Below are positions 53,553 to 61,993 of a DNA stretch of 64,000 nucleotides, piece after piece; positions within the stretch are counted from its first letter, which is position 1, and each line of letters starts with the position of its first letter. Both the position numbers and the translations under genes were made by a program. The DNA comes from Lampropedia aestuarii. GTDB lineage: Bacteria; Pseudomonadota; Gammaproteobacteria; Burkholderiales; Burkholderiaceae_C. The stretch is from NCBI RefSeq assembly GCF_004803635.1, contig NZ_SSWX01000010.1, forward strand, positions 32,934 through 96,933, written 5' to 3'. The notes under the pieces are model-generated. The model saw only the letters and a list, made by a program, of their open reading frames with translations. It had not been told where the DNA came from and searched no databases.

Positions 53553-54479
53553 TTAATAGGCCAAGAATTCCCGCATCCACTCGGCGAGAATTTCGGGCTG
53601 GTCGTGGTGGATATTGTGGCTGGCGTTGTCGACGGTTCGAATGGTGTGGTGCGCGACGCTTTGCAGCCGTTCGTGGTATTGGGCCACCGTGTATGTGCCA
53701 TCCCAGAACTGGCTCAAACTGCAATCGGTGGCTTCAATTGCCAATACGTCGGCGGTGATTTCGCGGTAGAGCGCCAAGGTTTCTTCGGCACGGTATACCA
53801 AGGGGCTGCTGACCTTGTGCCCTGCATCCACCAACACCTGCCACTGGCCATTCTCCAACTCTTTGGCCCACACACCTGCCAGCCACAGTGCCTTGTCTTG
53901 GCTGAGGCGGGGATTGGTTTTGATCAAGCGCTCAGCGACCGCCTGCCGACTTGCATAGGGTCTTACTGCCAGCTTGCCTGCGCGTGCCTGGGCCGTTTGA
54001 TCCAACCAGTTGCGCAGGCGGCTTGGCGCTTGTGCAGGACTGCCATCGGGCAGCCCAAAACCTTCCAGGTTGATCAGTTTGCGAACGCGTTCGGGGCGGA
54101 TGCCGGCATACAACATCGCCACATTGCCGCCCATGCTGTGGCCAACCAGGTCAATGGGGCGAGCATCTTCAGCATAGTGTGCGAGCAAAACTTCCAAATC
54201 TGCGAAATAATCGGCAAACAGGTAACTGTCAACAGATTGCGGCGCTTCGCTGCGGCCAAAGCCGCGCCAATCGGGTGCGATGATCTGGCGTTGGGCGACC
54301 CAGTCGGCGCCCAGGGCATCAATGACAAACTGGTAGGACGCCCCGACATCGCCCCAGCCGTGCGCGAGCACCAGCAAGGGGGCGTTGTGGTCAAGGCCCT
54401 GGCCCCAACAGTTCACGTGGTAGGACACGCCCCGAATGGGCAGTTGTTCTGTTTGGGCTGGAATCAGTGGGCTGTACAT
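53553..54479 (-). CDS. Alpha/beta-fold hydrolase
   Basis: 308-aa hydrolase. The oxyanion segment is LAHGWGDVGASYQFV, the nucleophile elbow GHSMGGN, and the C-terminal histidine is likely in VDNASHNIHHDQPE. A cap domain of about 70 residues separates strands 6 and 7. No signal peptide. Ester, epoxide or C-C bond hydrolysis is possible; the substrate is unknown. It is divergent from an aldo/keto reductase gene, with a 79-bp gap. Confidence 0.88.
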   Translation of the reverse strand: MYSPLIPAQTEQLPIRGVSYHVNCWGQGLDHNAPLLVLAHGWGDVGASYQFVIDALGADWVAQRQIIAPDWRGFGRSEAPQSVDSYLFADYFADLEVLLAHYAEDARPIDLVGHSMGGNVAMLYAGIRPERVRKLINLEGFGLPDGSPAQAPSRLRNWLDQTAQARAGKLAVRPYASRQAVAERLIKTNPRLSQDKALWLAGVWAKELENGQWQVLVDAGHKVSSPLVYRAEETLALYREITADVLAIEATDCSLSQFWDGTYTVAQYHERLQSVAHHTIRTVDNASHNIHHDQPEILAEWMREFLAY

Positions 54480-54558
54480 GGTCTTGATGGAATGGGATTT
54501 TTGTTAACGCTCAACGGCCAAGGCCGGTGAGCACACGCATACGCATAGAAAGCACGCA

Positions 54559-55617
54559 ATGGAAAAACGCACTCTAGGTCAAAGCGACTTGCAGGTCAGC
54601 CCGATCTGCCTTGGCACCATGACTTTTGGCGAGCAAGTGGGCGAGGCCCAGTCACATGCCATTTTGGATCAGGCTTTGGCCGCAGGCGTGGACTTTTGGG
54701 ACACCGCCGAGATGTATTCTGTCCCGCCTCGCCGCGAAACCTATGGCGCCACGGAGACAATTCTGGGCAACTGGTTTGCTAAAAATCCTGGCAAACGCAA
54801 CCAAGTGGTGCTGGCCAGCAAAGTCGCGGGACCCAGCCGTGGGATGCCGTGGGTGCGCGAGGGCAAAGGCATGACGGCTGCTGATATCGTCGCATCCTGC
54901 GATGCGAGCTTAAAGCGCCTGCAAACCGATGTGATTGATCTCTACCAGATCCACTGGCCAGAGCGCAATGTGCCTGCCTTTGGCGCGATGTACTTTAACC
55001 CTGAGTTGGAGCGCACGCAAACCAGTATTTTGGAGCAATTGCAAGCGCTCGACGGTTTGGTGCGGGCAGGCAAGATCCGCTATATCGGCCTGTCCAATGA
55101 GACCCCATATGGCGTGCATGAATTTGTGCGTTTGGCTGAGCAGCATGGTCTGGCGCGTGTGGTGAGCATCCAAAACCCCTATGCGTTGACCAACCGCTGG
55201 TACGAGAATGCCTTGGATGAAACCTGCTATCGCCTGAATGTTGGCCTGTTGGCCTACTCGCCACTGGCGTTTGGTGCCCTGACTGGCAAATACGACCAAA
55301 CCGGTATTTTCAGTGCCGAAGCACCGCGTGGCCGCTTGAGCATCTATGAGGCGACACAAAAGCAGCGCTGGGCACGTGCATCAGCCATTGCCACTGCCAA
55401 GCGCTACAACGATTTGGCACGTGAGCACGGCCTGACACCGACCCAGTTGGCGCTGTCTTTTGTTTATCACAAGTGGCAAGTGGCCAGCACCATCATTGGC
55501 GTGACCACCCAGGCGCAATTGGCCGAAGATATCGAAGCCTGGAATGTGCGATTGTCTGCGCCAGTGCTGGAGGCGATTGACGCGATTCGTCTGGAATTGC
55601 GCGACCCAGCGGTGTAA
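54559..55617 (+). CDS. Aldo/keto reductase (Tas-like)
   Basis: 352-aa NADPH-dependent reductase. Catalytic tetrad regions: DFWDTAEMYS (Asp, Tyr), VVLASKVAG (Lys) and DLYQIHWPER (His). GLSNETPYGVHEFVRLAEQH and the C-terminal STIIGVTTQAQLAEDIEAW bind the cofactor. The length and the insert after the tetrad His match the E. coli Tas / AKR11-12 group. Confidence 0.92.
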   Translation: MEKRTLGQSDLQVSPICLGTMTFGEQVGEAQSHAILDQALAAGVDFWDTAEMYSVPPRRETYGATETILGNWFAKNPGKRNQVVLASKVAGPSRGMPWVREGKGMTAADIVASCDASLKRLQTDVIDLYQIHWPERNVPAFGAMYFNPELERTQTSILEQLQALDGLVRAGKIRYIGLSNETPYGVHEFVRLAEQHGLARVVSIQNPYALTNRWYENALDETCYRLNVGLLAYSPLAFGALTGKYDQTGIFSAEAPRGRLSIYEATQKQRWARASAIATAKRYNDLAREHGLTPTQLALSFVYHKWQVASTIIGVTTQAQLAEDIEAWNVRLSAPVLEAIDAIRLELRDPAV

Positions 55618-55619
55618 AA

Positions 55620-55643
55620 AAAGCACGCTGAGTGCGTGCTTTC
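55620..55643. terminator. Bidirectional terminator between aldo/keto reductase and SCO1 genes
   Basis: AAGCACGC and GCGTGCTT form an 8-bp stem around TGAGT, with an A-run before and TTT after, between convergent genes. Confidence 0.8.
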
Positions 55644-55663
55644 AATGGACAGCGTTGAGCGTT

Positions 55664-56311
55664 TTAAGAGGCGCTGGCGGCTTCTTTGAGCAGCGCACGC
55701 ACATCGGCGGCAATCGCTTGGGCATCCGTGCCATAAGGCAAGTACAAGCGTATCTTGGTTTGTGGGTCATACACAAAGCCACCGGCTGTGTGGTTCATCG
55801 TATACACCTCAGGCGATGGACCAGGCACTTTCTCATAGGTCACGCGGAAGTTTTGCGCCATCGCCTTGGTTTGCTCGGCATTGCCAATCAGGGCAATGGC
55901 CTTGGGGTCAAAGCTGTCCAGGTAAGCGCGCATCACCTCGGGGGTGTCACGCTCGGGGTCGATGGTGACAAACAGCACCTGGAATTGGTCAGCCTGCTCG
56001 CCCAATTGGCTTTTGACCTCGGCCATCTCCAGCATGGTGGTCGGGCACACATCAGGGCATTGGGCAAAGCCAAAGAACACATAGGTCACTTTGCCTTTGA
56101 AATCGGCCAGCGTGCTGGTGCCGCCTTCGGAGTTGGGCATGCTCCAGTCTTTGCCAAAACCAGAGGTGCTGATATCCACGCCGTTGAGTTTCGGCGGTGG
56201 TTCGGTTTTGCTGCAGGCGGCCAGACTCAGTGCGACGGTCAGGCCTGCCAAAACAGCAGCCGTTTTGCCAAAGCGGGTGAGGGAGTTGCGCAATGCACGA
56301 AGTGTGGTCAT
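55664..56311 (-). CDS. SCO1/SenC-family copper chaperone
   Basis: 215-aa thioredoxin-fold lipoprotein (lipobox LAAC, Cys33). Copper ligands are C85 and C89 in CPDVCP and H174 in MNHTAGG. It delivers copper to the CuA site of cytochrome c oxidase or acts as a periplasmic thiol reductase. ATG 56311 is chosen because the membrane anchor follows it. It is the last gene of a leftward copper-related set with PCuAC and DUF2946. Confidence 0.93.
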   Translation of the reverse strand: MTTLRALRNSLTRFGKTAAVLAGLTVALSLAACSKTEPPPKLNGVDISTSGFGKDWSMPNSEGGTSTLADFKGKVTYVFFGFAQCPDVCPTTMLEMAEVKSQLGEQADQFQVLFVTIDPERDTPEVMRAYLDSFDPKAIALIGNAEQTKAMAQNFRVTYEKVPGPSPEVYTMNHTAGGFVYDPQTKIRLYLPYGTDAQAIAADVRALLKEAASAS

Positions 56312-56488
56312 AGTTTGAATCAAGTGGTTACGGCGGCCTCTACGATGGGCACAAGGCACATGCAGAGGGCGCGAATCAAAAAGGCTGGCGCATAGACCTG
56401 CCAAGCAGGCAGCAGCGCCGCGGATTCAATGGCTCACAGGGATGGCAGCCAACTGGTGCTGCCTGCTCTGCGTCTGTTGTGAGCCTGT

Positions 56489-56974
56489 TTAGTGGCCCTC
56501 ATGCCCAGCCGCTGCGGCATCTGCCGCTTTGGGCTCTTCAACCCATACTTCAACTGGTACTTCGCCAGCTTTCTCAAACGTGATGGTCAGGGTGAATTTG
56601 TCACCGACTTTCAAAGGCTCTTTCAACTCCATCAGCATCACATGGAGCTTGTTGTCCTTGCCCAATGTCAAGGTTTGACCGGCAGGGATCGACACACCAT
56701 CAACCTTGAACATGCGCATCACATCGTTTTCCATTTTCATGTCATGGATTTCGGTGTGTTTGGCGACATCGCTGCGCACGGAGAGGATTTTGTCTTCGTC
56801 AGAGCCTTTGTTTTGCACGCCAAAGTAGGCCGCTGAGCTGAGCACGCCAGGGCGTGTGGGCTTGGCATTGGGGTGAATGATGGTGAGCTCACCTGCTTCG
56901 GCACTATGGGCCTGGCTGGTGAGGCTGAACAAGGCTGCGAAGGCGAGCACAGTGGCTTGAATAAAGGCTTTCAT
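56489..56974 (-). CDS. Periplasmic copper chaperone PCuAC
   Basis: 161-aa secreted protein: a signal peptide to about residue 24, then a cupredoxin-like domain with the copper motif IHDMKMENDVMRM followed by LHVMLM (H77, M88, H111, M113 the likely ligands). It hands copper to SCO1 and cytochrome oxidase. The C-terminal tail AADAAAAGHEGH is a short His extension. ATG 56974 is the start of the signal peptide; the frame is open upstream to 57169. Confidence 0.92.
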   Translation of the reverse strand: MKAFIQATVLAFAALFSLTSQAHSAEAGELTIIHPNAKPTRPGVLSSAAYFGVQNKGSDEDKILSVRSDVAKHTEIHDMKMENDVMRMFKVDGVSIPAGQTLTLGKDNKLHVMLMELKEPLKVGDKFTLTITFEKAGEVPVEVWVEEPKAADAAAAGHEGH

Positions 56975-57220
56975 GGTCAATATCTCTTTCAAATTCAAAT
57001 GGATGCGCCAGTTGTGCAGGGATAGGAAGCACACGCAGGTGGGCGCATCGTGGAGGAGGGCAGCACGCATAGTCGCCAGCACATCGGCCGATGGCAGGCG
57101 GATCGCGGGCCTATTTCTTGCAGCCGAGGCTGCTGTGCGTAGCGCGTGCCAACAGGCACCCAGCGGCATGCGCAGTGCGGTTGTTGGCGCTTGGAGTACG
57201 CAGAGTGGGTGAACAGATGC

Positions 57221-57649
57221 TCAGACCTGCGCAGGAGGCGCGCGCGGTGGCGGTATGCGCAAGTGCTTGCCAGTGGCAGCGATGGGGGTGGTGTAAGTCC
57301 ACCTTGTCAGGTAGAGGACATAGGCGTGTGCCAGCGGATCGGCCACACGCAACATGCCATCGTGCAAAGGCAGAACATGGCCGGCGTGGCTGAATGGGCA
57401 GGGCGCCATCCATGGGAAAACGGCGTCGCTTGTGCGCTGTTGGGGAGTCTTGCGCTCTTGCAGCGCCAGGAAAGACTCAAGACTGGGCTGCGATGTCTCG
57501 ATCCACTCCATGCCGTTGGGCGTGCAGACCAACACGCGATGTGTGCTGGACTGGGCGGCATTGATGATGCTGGGGTGCAAGACCGCCCACAAAACCGCCA
57601 ATAGCAGCGCTATTGTGGTGGTGCGAAGTGTTGCGCGGGAAAACATCAT
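57221..57649 (-). CDS. DUF2946-family exported protein
   Basis: 142-aa protein. The hydrophobic N-terminus TTTIALLLAVLWAVLHPSII is a signal or anchor. The DUF2946 pattern is a Cys-containing strand VLVCTPNGMEWIE and a second segment CPFSHAGHVLP with Cys and two His, which could bind metal. The family often sits next to PCuAC and SCO genes or copper receptors, as here. ATG 57649 is the first of two adjacent ATG codons. Confidence 0.8.
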   Translation of the reverse strand: MMFSRATLRTTTIALLLAVLWAVLHPSIINAAQSSTHRVLVCTPNGMEWIETSQPSLESFLALQERKTPQQRTSDAVFPWMAPCPFSHAGHVLPLHDGMLRVADPLAHAYVLYLTRWTYTTPIAATGKHLRIPPPRAPPAQV

Positions 57650-58099
57650 GCAAGAGAGGAGGGTGTACTGCTGGAGGGGGCATGGCGGCCAGTGTTTGCC
57701 GCAGCGATAGTTCCTGTCATTGGTACGGGACCATGACCGCCACATCGGTGCCATTCGGGATGGCCATCGCGACTCATGCATTACAAGTTTTCAAAAGTCG
57801 CAACCGCCTATTATGCCTGTGCTATGGCTGTGAAATTAAATGGCCTTTAAATTTCCACTGGTAACGGTTGGCGGGTGCCTGTTTGACATTGAAAAAACTC
57901 CAAATTTTTGTTGGATTTTTAATATAAAAAAACAACTTTTGTGATTCTTATAGCTTTAATGACAGTCGCTTCAGGCGCTGTTTTTAATAATCCGATAATT
58001 AGAAAGCGCTGATTGGTATTTGCCCCAGTACAGTCGTAGGCTTGGCCTGCGTAGTATTGCGCCCTATTCTATTTCTACAATTTAATGAGGATATTGATA
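57650..58099. other. AT-rich divergent promoter region
   Basis: About 450 bp between the copper set (leftward) and a Bug receptor gene (rightward). The part 57880-58080 is clearly more AT-rich than its neighbours, as expected of promoters. No operator was recognised. Confidence 0.45.
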
Positions 58100-59095
58100 A
58101 TGGCACTGAAATTTTCTACTGCGGCTTTGTTGCCCGTTTGCATGGCAGTAATGGCCATTGCCACTCCTGCGCAAGCGCAGGACTATCCCGCTAAACCAAT
58201 TACGATCATCGTGCCTTTCACGGCAGGTGGCCCAACCGATAAAGTCGCGCGCGATTTTGCCGAGGCTTTTCGCAAGCAATTGGGCAATGTGTCAGTGGTG
58301 ATCGACAACTCCGCCGGTGCTGGCAGCAGTATTGGTGTGGCCAAAGCTGCCCGTGCTGCGCCGGACGGCTATACGCTGCTGTTGACCCATATTGGCATGT
58401 CGACCATTCCCTCCCTGTACCGCAAATTGTCATTTAATGTGCAGGATGATTTTGAGTATCTGGGCATCATCAATGATGTGCCTATGACGCTGATTGCTCG
58501 TCCCACACTGGAGGCCAATAACTACTCTGAATTGGCCACTTGGATGGCGTCGCAGAAAAATGGCGTGAACCTGGGCAATGCCGGTTTGGGCTCGGCGTCG
58601 CATCTGTGCGGTTTGATGTTCCAGGACGCAACCAATACCCAGATGGTGACTATTCCTTACGGTGGTACAGCGCCTGCGATTGCTGATTTGCTGGGCGGCC
58701 AGATCGATTTGCTGTGTGACCAGACCACCAATACCACGGCGCAAATTGCAGGTAAAAAAGTCAAGGCTTATGCTGTGACAACACCTGAGCGTTTGGAAGG
58801 CGAGGTATACAAAGACGTGCCAACTTTGGCAGAGTCGGGTTTGAAAGACTTTAACGTGACAATCTGGCATGGTTTGTACGCACCAAAAGGCACACCACAA
58901 GCGGTGCTGACCAAAGTCAATGATGCCCTCAAAGCCGCATTGCAAGATCCCGAGTTTATCCAACGCCAGAAAGACCTTGGCGCTGTGGTGGCGTCTGACA
59001 ACCGGGTCAATCCCGCTGAGCACAAAGCCTTTGTTGCTGCTGAAATTGACAAATGGGGCACGGTTATTAAAGCCGCTGGCCAATACGCCGATTAA
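58100..59095 (+). CDS. Bug/TctC-family periplasmic solute-binding protein
   Basis: 331-aa receptor with a Sec signal (MALKFSTAALLPVCMAVMAI, then ATPAQAQ). Motifs: DYPAKPITIIVPFTAGGPTD, IDNSAGAGSSIGVAKAARAA and NVTIWHGLYAPKGTPQAV. A GAGG Shine-Dalgarno lies 9 nt before ATG 58100; an in-frame ATG at 58085 is less likely. It is a single-gene unit with its own terminator, an orphan receptor as usual for this family. It is only distantly similar to the one at 36811. Confidence 0.92.
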   Translation: MALKFSTAALLPVCMAVMAIATPAQAQDYPAKPITIIVPFTAGGPTDKVARDFAEAFRKQLGNVSVVIDNSAGAGSSIGVAKAARAAPDGYTLLLTHIGMSTIPSLYRKLSFNVQDDFEYLGIINDVPMTLIARPTLEANNYSELATWMASQKNGVNLGNAGLGSASHLCGLMFQDATNTQMVTIPYGGTAPAIADLLGGQIDLLCDQTTNTTAQIAGKKVKAYAVTTPERLEGEVYKDVPTLAESGLKDFNVTIWHGLYAPKGTPQAVLTKVNDALKAALQDPEFIQRQKDLGAVVASDNRVNPAEHKAFVAAEIDKWGTVIKAAGQYAD

Positions 59096-59124
59096 TGCTT
59101 ATACATAATGGCCTTGCTATATTG

Positions 59125-59154
59125 AAAAAAGCCAGCATTTGCTGGCTTTTTTTC
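59125..59154 (+). terminator. Rho-independent terminator after the second Bug gene
   Basis: AAAAGCCAGC and GCTGGCTTTT form a 10-bp stem around ATTT, followed by more T residues. Confidence 0.92.
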
Positions 59155-59224
59155 ATGCTTTGAGTGGCGCAATTCCTGCGCAACTCTTTGTTGTAGTCTG
59201 AACAGACGCTTCAGACGCAGTTAA

Positions 59225-60082
59225 TTACACGGCTATTGCCTGGAAATGCGAGCTAGGCGCAACAATTTGCTGCTGCTGCGCAACCAGTGGCAAGTCCCTT
59301 TGTCCAGCCTCGGTATGGCTGACCAATTCGTACAGGCTGGCGGTGGCCTGCTCCAAAGCTTGCGGCAGTGTTTTGTGTTGCAGCAAATGCGCCAAAATAA
59401 TGGCCGAGAATGCATCGCCCATGCCATTGGGCAGCGGTGTTACTGCCACCAAAGGCGTCTGCACGGCCCAAGCCTGCTGGGCTGTGATGGCGACGGTGGC
59501 CAGTTGGCCGCTGGCAATATCGGGTGTCATTAGGCTGGTGATGACCACTGTTTTTGTGCTGCCAGCAATGTACTGTTTGGCCACGGCAATGGCATGGGCC
59601 AAAGAGTGGAGTGTCACGCCCATCAATTGCTCGAATTCAAATTGGTTGGGCGTGATGATGTCCGCCGCTGCCAGCGTATGGTCGCGGTGGTATTCAGGAA
59701 TTCCGGGACGCACAAACACACCGCGCCCGACATCGCCAAAGACAGGGTCGCACACATACACGGCTTTGGGGTTGGCGCTTTTGATGCGTGCTGTGATGTC
59801 CAAAATCGCATCGCCAATGCTGCTGTCGCCCATATAACCAGAGAGCACAGCATCAATGCGCGGCAAAATAGCCCGGTCTTCAAGACCTAAAAATACCTCG
59901 CGCAAGTGATTGACATCAAACACTTGGCCACGAAAGGCGCCATAGCCGGTGTGGTTAGAGAACTGCACTGTATGCACTGGCAGCACCTCGATGCCCAGTC
60001 GTTGCAAAGGAAAGACGGCGGCGGAATTTCCCGCATGGCCATAGGCGACATGAGACTGAACGGACAAAACAATGGGAGTCAT
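59225..60082 (-). CDS. pdxY: Pyridoxal kinase PdxY
   Basis: 285-aa ribokinase-fold kinase that phosphorylates pyridoxal for PLP salvage. Seen: LSVQSHVAYGHAGNSAAVFP, NHTGYGAFRGQVFD, VYVCDPVFGDVGRG, DIITPNQFEFEQL and the anion-hole/catalytic Asp motif LPNGMGDAFSAI. ATG 60082 begins at the family start; an upstream extension of the frame to 60262 has no similarity. Confidence 0.94.
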   Translation of the reverse strand: MTPIVLSVQSHVAYGHAGNSAAVFPLQRLGIEVLPVHTVQFSNHTGYGAFRGQVFDVNHLREVFLGLEDRAILPRIDAVLSGYMGDSSIGDAILDITARIKSANPKAVYVCDPVFGDVGRGVFVRPGIPEYHRDHTLAAADIITPNQFEFEQLMGVTLHSLAHAIAVAKQYIAGSTKTVVITSLMTPDIASGQLATVAITAQQAWAVQTPLVAVTPLPNGMGDAFSAIILAHLLQHKTLPQALEQATASLYELVSHTEAGQRDLPLVAQQQQIVAPSSHFQAIAV

Positions 60083-60198
60083 AGGGCGGCTTGGTGAGTC
60101 AATCGTGTGAACGCATGCAAAGCAATGGATTGCTTTTATTGTGCACTTGAATTTTCTGGCTGCGCGTGTTGAGACGAAAAATGCCTGGCATTCCAAGC

Positions 60199-60224
60199 AA
60201 AAAGCCTCCGTCAGGAGGCTTTTT
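60199..60224. terminator. Terminator after the Bax-inhibitor-1 gene
   Basis: AAAAAGCCTCC and GGAGGCTTTTT form an 11-bp stem around GTCA, with U-runs on both strands. It ends the leftward gene at 60282. Confidence 0.92.
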
Positions 60225-60281
60225 GTTTTTTTACTAAGCAGCGATGGCTGTGCCTGCTGCATCAGAGTAGTGGCTTAACGC

Positions 60282-60977
60282 TTAGTCTTCACCACCAAAA
60301 ATGCCCAGCAACATCAGCAAGTTTTGGAAGATATTAAAGACACTCAGGTACAGCGACAGTGTGGCAGAGATGTAGTTGGTCTCGCCGCCATCAACAATGC
60401 GCTTGATGTCATACATCAGCCAGAAGCTGAACAAAGCAATTGCAGCAGCAGACAGGGCGGCCATCATTGCAGTGGACTGGAATACAAAAGCGTTCAGCAA
60501 AGCGGTCACGATGATCACAATCGCACCGACCATCAGCCATTTGCCAGCGCCAGAGAAATCACGCTTGGTCGTTGTCGCGATGGTGGCCATTGTGGCAAAC
60601 ACTGCAGCAGTGCCAGCAAACGCAGTCATGACCAGTTGCGTGCCATTGCCCATGCCCAGAATGACGGAGAGCAAGCGCGAGAGCATAACGCCCATGAAGA
60701 AAGTAAAGGCCAGCAGCAAGAGCACGCCCATGCTGGAGTTTTTGGTTTTCTCAATCGCATAGATAAAGCCAAAAGCGCCCGCAAAGAACACCACTAAGCC
60801 GACGACTCCACTCAGTGAAGCGGCAACGCCGGTCACCAAACCGATGTATGCGCCCAGCACTGTGGGGATCATCGACAAGGCCAGCAACCAATACGTATTG
60901 CGCAATACACGATTGCGCATCTGGGTAATTGCACCGTACTCAACAGACTGGTTGGGCACGCCAAATGGTTGGTTCAT
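60282..60977 (-). CDS. Bax inhibitor-1/YccA-family membrane protein
   Basis: 231-aa inner-membrane protein with seven predicted helices. Family parts: RNTYWLLALSMIPTVLGAYI, ATMATIATTTKRDFSGAGKW, LFSFWLMYDIKRIVDGGETN and ATLSLYLSVFNIFQNLLMLL with the late acidic pair. Bacterial members (YbhL, YccA) modulate FtsH proteolysis or leak calcium. It stands alone. Confidence 0.93.
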   Translation of the reverse strand: MNQPFGVPNQSVEYGAITQMRNRVLRNTYWLLALSMIPTVLGAYIGLVTGVAASLSGVVGLVVFFAGAFGFIYAIEKTKNSSMGVLLLLAFTFFMGVMLSRLLSVILGMGNGTQLVMTAFAGTAAVFATMATIATTTKRDFSGAGKWLMVGAIVIIVTALLNAFVFQSTAMMAALSAAAIALFSFWLMYDIKRIVDGGETNYISATLSLYLSVFNIFQNLLMLLGIFGGED

Positions 60978-61151
60978 GCGTATCTCCTCGGTAAAAATGA
61001 AAATCTAGTGAAGAAATTCTATATGGTGTGCTCTGGCTTAATCACAAAACCTTGCGGTATGCAAGTTTTTTCCCGGCTCAAGTTAAAAATAATTAACCAT
61101 GAATGCGTGGCGATTGAGGCTGTACGTGCTTGCTACCGAGTTGCTGGCATA

Positions 61152-61180
61152 AAAAAAGCGGATGCCTTGGCATCCGCTTT
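61152..61180 (-). terminator. Strong terminator at the end of the hemP transcript
   Basis: Read on the minus strand, AAAGCGGATGCC, AA, GGCATCCGCTTT and then further T residues: a 12-bp perfect stem with a U-run. The orientation of the U-run shows it ends leftward transcription, that is, from hemP. Confidence 0.9.
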
Positions 61181-61243
61181 GTAAGCATATTGTGTGGAAA
61201 AAAAGCTTGGCTAATCAGCGATGTGCCCAATCGCACAACTGTT

Positions 61244-61305
61244 GGCTGGCTAAAACGACCTAGCTATATCTTGTAGACAAGATTCGGGTCGCCCCACGAT
61301 GAAAC
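61244..61305 (-). repeat. Tandem hairpin unit B (distal to hemP)
   Basis: Conserved ends GGCTGGCTAAAACGACCT and GGTCGCCCCACGATGAAAC (plus-strand spelling) enclose a hairpin with perfect arms ATCTTGT and ACAAGAT. The enclosed hairpin sequence is unrelated to that of unit A although the outer stem is identical. Confidence 0.85.
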
Positions 61306-61369
61306 TGCTTCAGAGTTGGCGATAGCAACTGTTCTCAAAAAAAGCCTGGCTATTGGGTAATCAACCTGT

Positions 61370-61429
61370 GGCTGGCTAAAACGACCTGGTTGAGCCTATC
61401 AGAAAGCTCTGGTCGCCCCACGATGAAAC
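61370..61429 (-). repeat. Tandem hairpin unit A (proximal to hemP)
   Basis: Same conserved ends as unit B, 124-126 bp away, enclosing a different hairpin (GAGC and GCTC arms on the minus strand). The near-perfect outer arms GGCGATAGCA (61318) and TGCTATCGGC (61435) can enclose the whole unit. Confidence 0.85.
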
Positions 61430-61452
61430 GGTCGTGCTATCGGCAAGAAAAT

Positions 61453-61635
61453 TTATTTGGTGAGAATCAACTTGCCCAATTTGGTGGCTTGAAGGCGGTA
61501 CAGCGAGCCGTTATGGTGAATCGTTACAGATTTCTGACCTTTCAAAAGCTCAAGGCTTTCCAAAGCGGCAGTATTGTTGGCGGCGATGTGCACAGGGCTG
61601 GCTGGCTCATGCGGGTTTTTGTTAGCTAGGGTCAT
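61453..61635 (-). CDS. hemP: Hemin uptake protein HemP
   Basis: 60-aa protein with the HemP C-terminal signature SLELLKGQKSVTIHHNGSLY then RLQATKLGKLILTK. HemP/HmuP is a small iron-regulated protein; in some bacteria it activates expression of the heme receptor gene. ATG 61635 is used; the frame is open to 61671. A strong Fur box is about 100 bp upstream. It stands 11 kb from the heme receptor, unlike loci where it heads the heme operon. Confidence 0.92.
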   Translation of the reverse strand: MTLANKNPHEPASPVHIAANNTAALESLELLKGQKSVTIHHNGSLYRLQATKLGKLILTK

Positions 61636-61735
61636 TGCAAAACGATCAAAATAATTCACGACTATTTGCACAATTCAAGCCCTTGGAAGGGATTGTCCAT
61701 CCCTTGTGGCCTCGTGATGCTCTCGATGAAGCTAA

Positions 61736-61750
61736 TGATAATTATTCTTA
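61736..61750. promoter_or_regulatory. Candidate Fur box upstream of hemP
   Basis: TGATAATTATTCTTA matches the 7-1-7 Fur consensus at 12 of 14 positions, with a perfect left half. It is about 100 bp upstream of the hemP start codon. Confidence 0.82.
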
Positions 61751-61993
61751 TTTGCTTGCGCAAGTGTTTTGTTGAAATACCCTTGGTTTTTTTCAGGCTA
61801 TCGCCTTCGCAGAGCTAGAGAGGTGTTGTCGCGATCCGATCGCAGTGGTGTCAGAGACAAAAACACCACTGGACGTCTGTCGAAGCCCACACTGGCGTGT
61901 GATTACCGTTGGCGCCGCGGCAGTGCGTCAGGACTGCCTTGCAGCTTTTGCTAGTGCTTCAACGCAGTTTGCGTGGGATGAGGAACAGCGCGC
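61751..61993. other. Intergenic region between hemP promoter and rluB
   Basis: No gene is visible. A hairpin with 9-bp perfect arms CAGTGGTGT and ACACCACTG lies at about 61844-61873, without a U-run, downstream of the leftward pseudouridine synthase gene; it may be its weak terminator. Confidence 0.45.

Larger units (their letters stand above)
61152..61445 (-). ncRNA. Candidate iron-regulated sRNA region in the hemP 3' UTR
   Basis: From 17 bp past the hemP stop to the terminator lie two tandem copies of a structured element. On the minus strand each reads GUUUCAUCGUGGGGCGACC, a variable hairpin, then AGGUCGUUUUAGCCAGCC, and ends about 20-45 nt later in a run of seven U after AGCCARGC. GGGG can pair with UUUU by wobble only on the minus strand, supporting this orientation. 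I recall a Fur-controlled sRNA linked to hemP in Burkholderia cenocepacia (BrrF); whether this is the same RNA needs comparison. Confidence 0.6.

Noticed and set aside
60969..61184. 71-codon plus-strand frame before the terminator at 61152
   Set aside because: No family resemblance, and the terminator's U-run faces the other direction, serving the hemP transcript.
61244..61429. Possible two-repeat CRISPR array
   Set aside because: The conserved pieces flank variable hairpins, are spaced unevenly, and end in U-runs; no cas genes are present. A structured RNA fits better.
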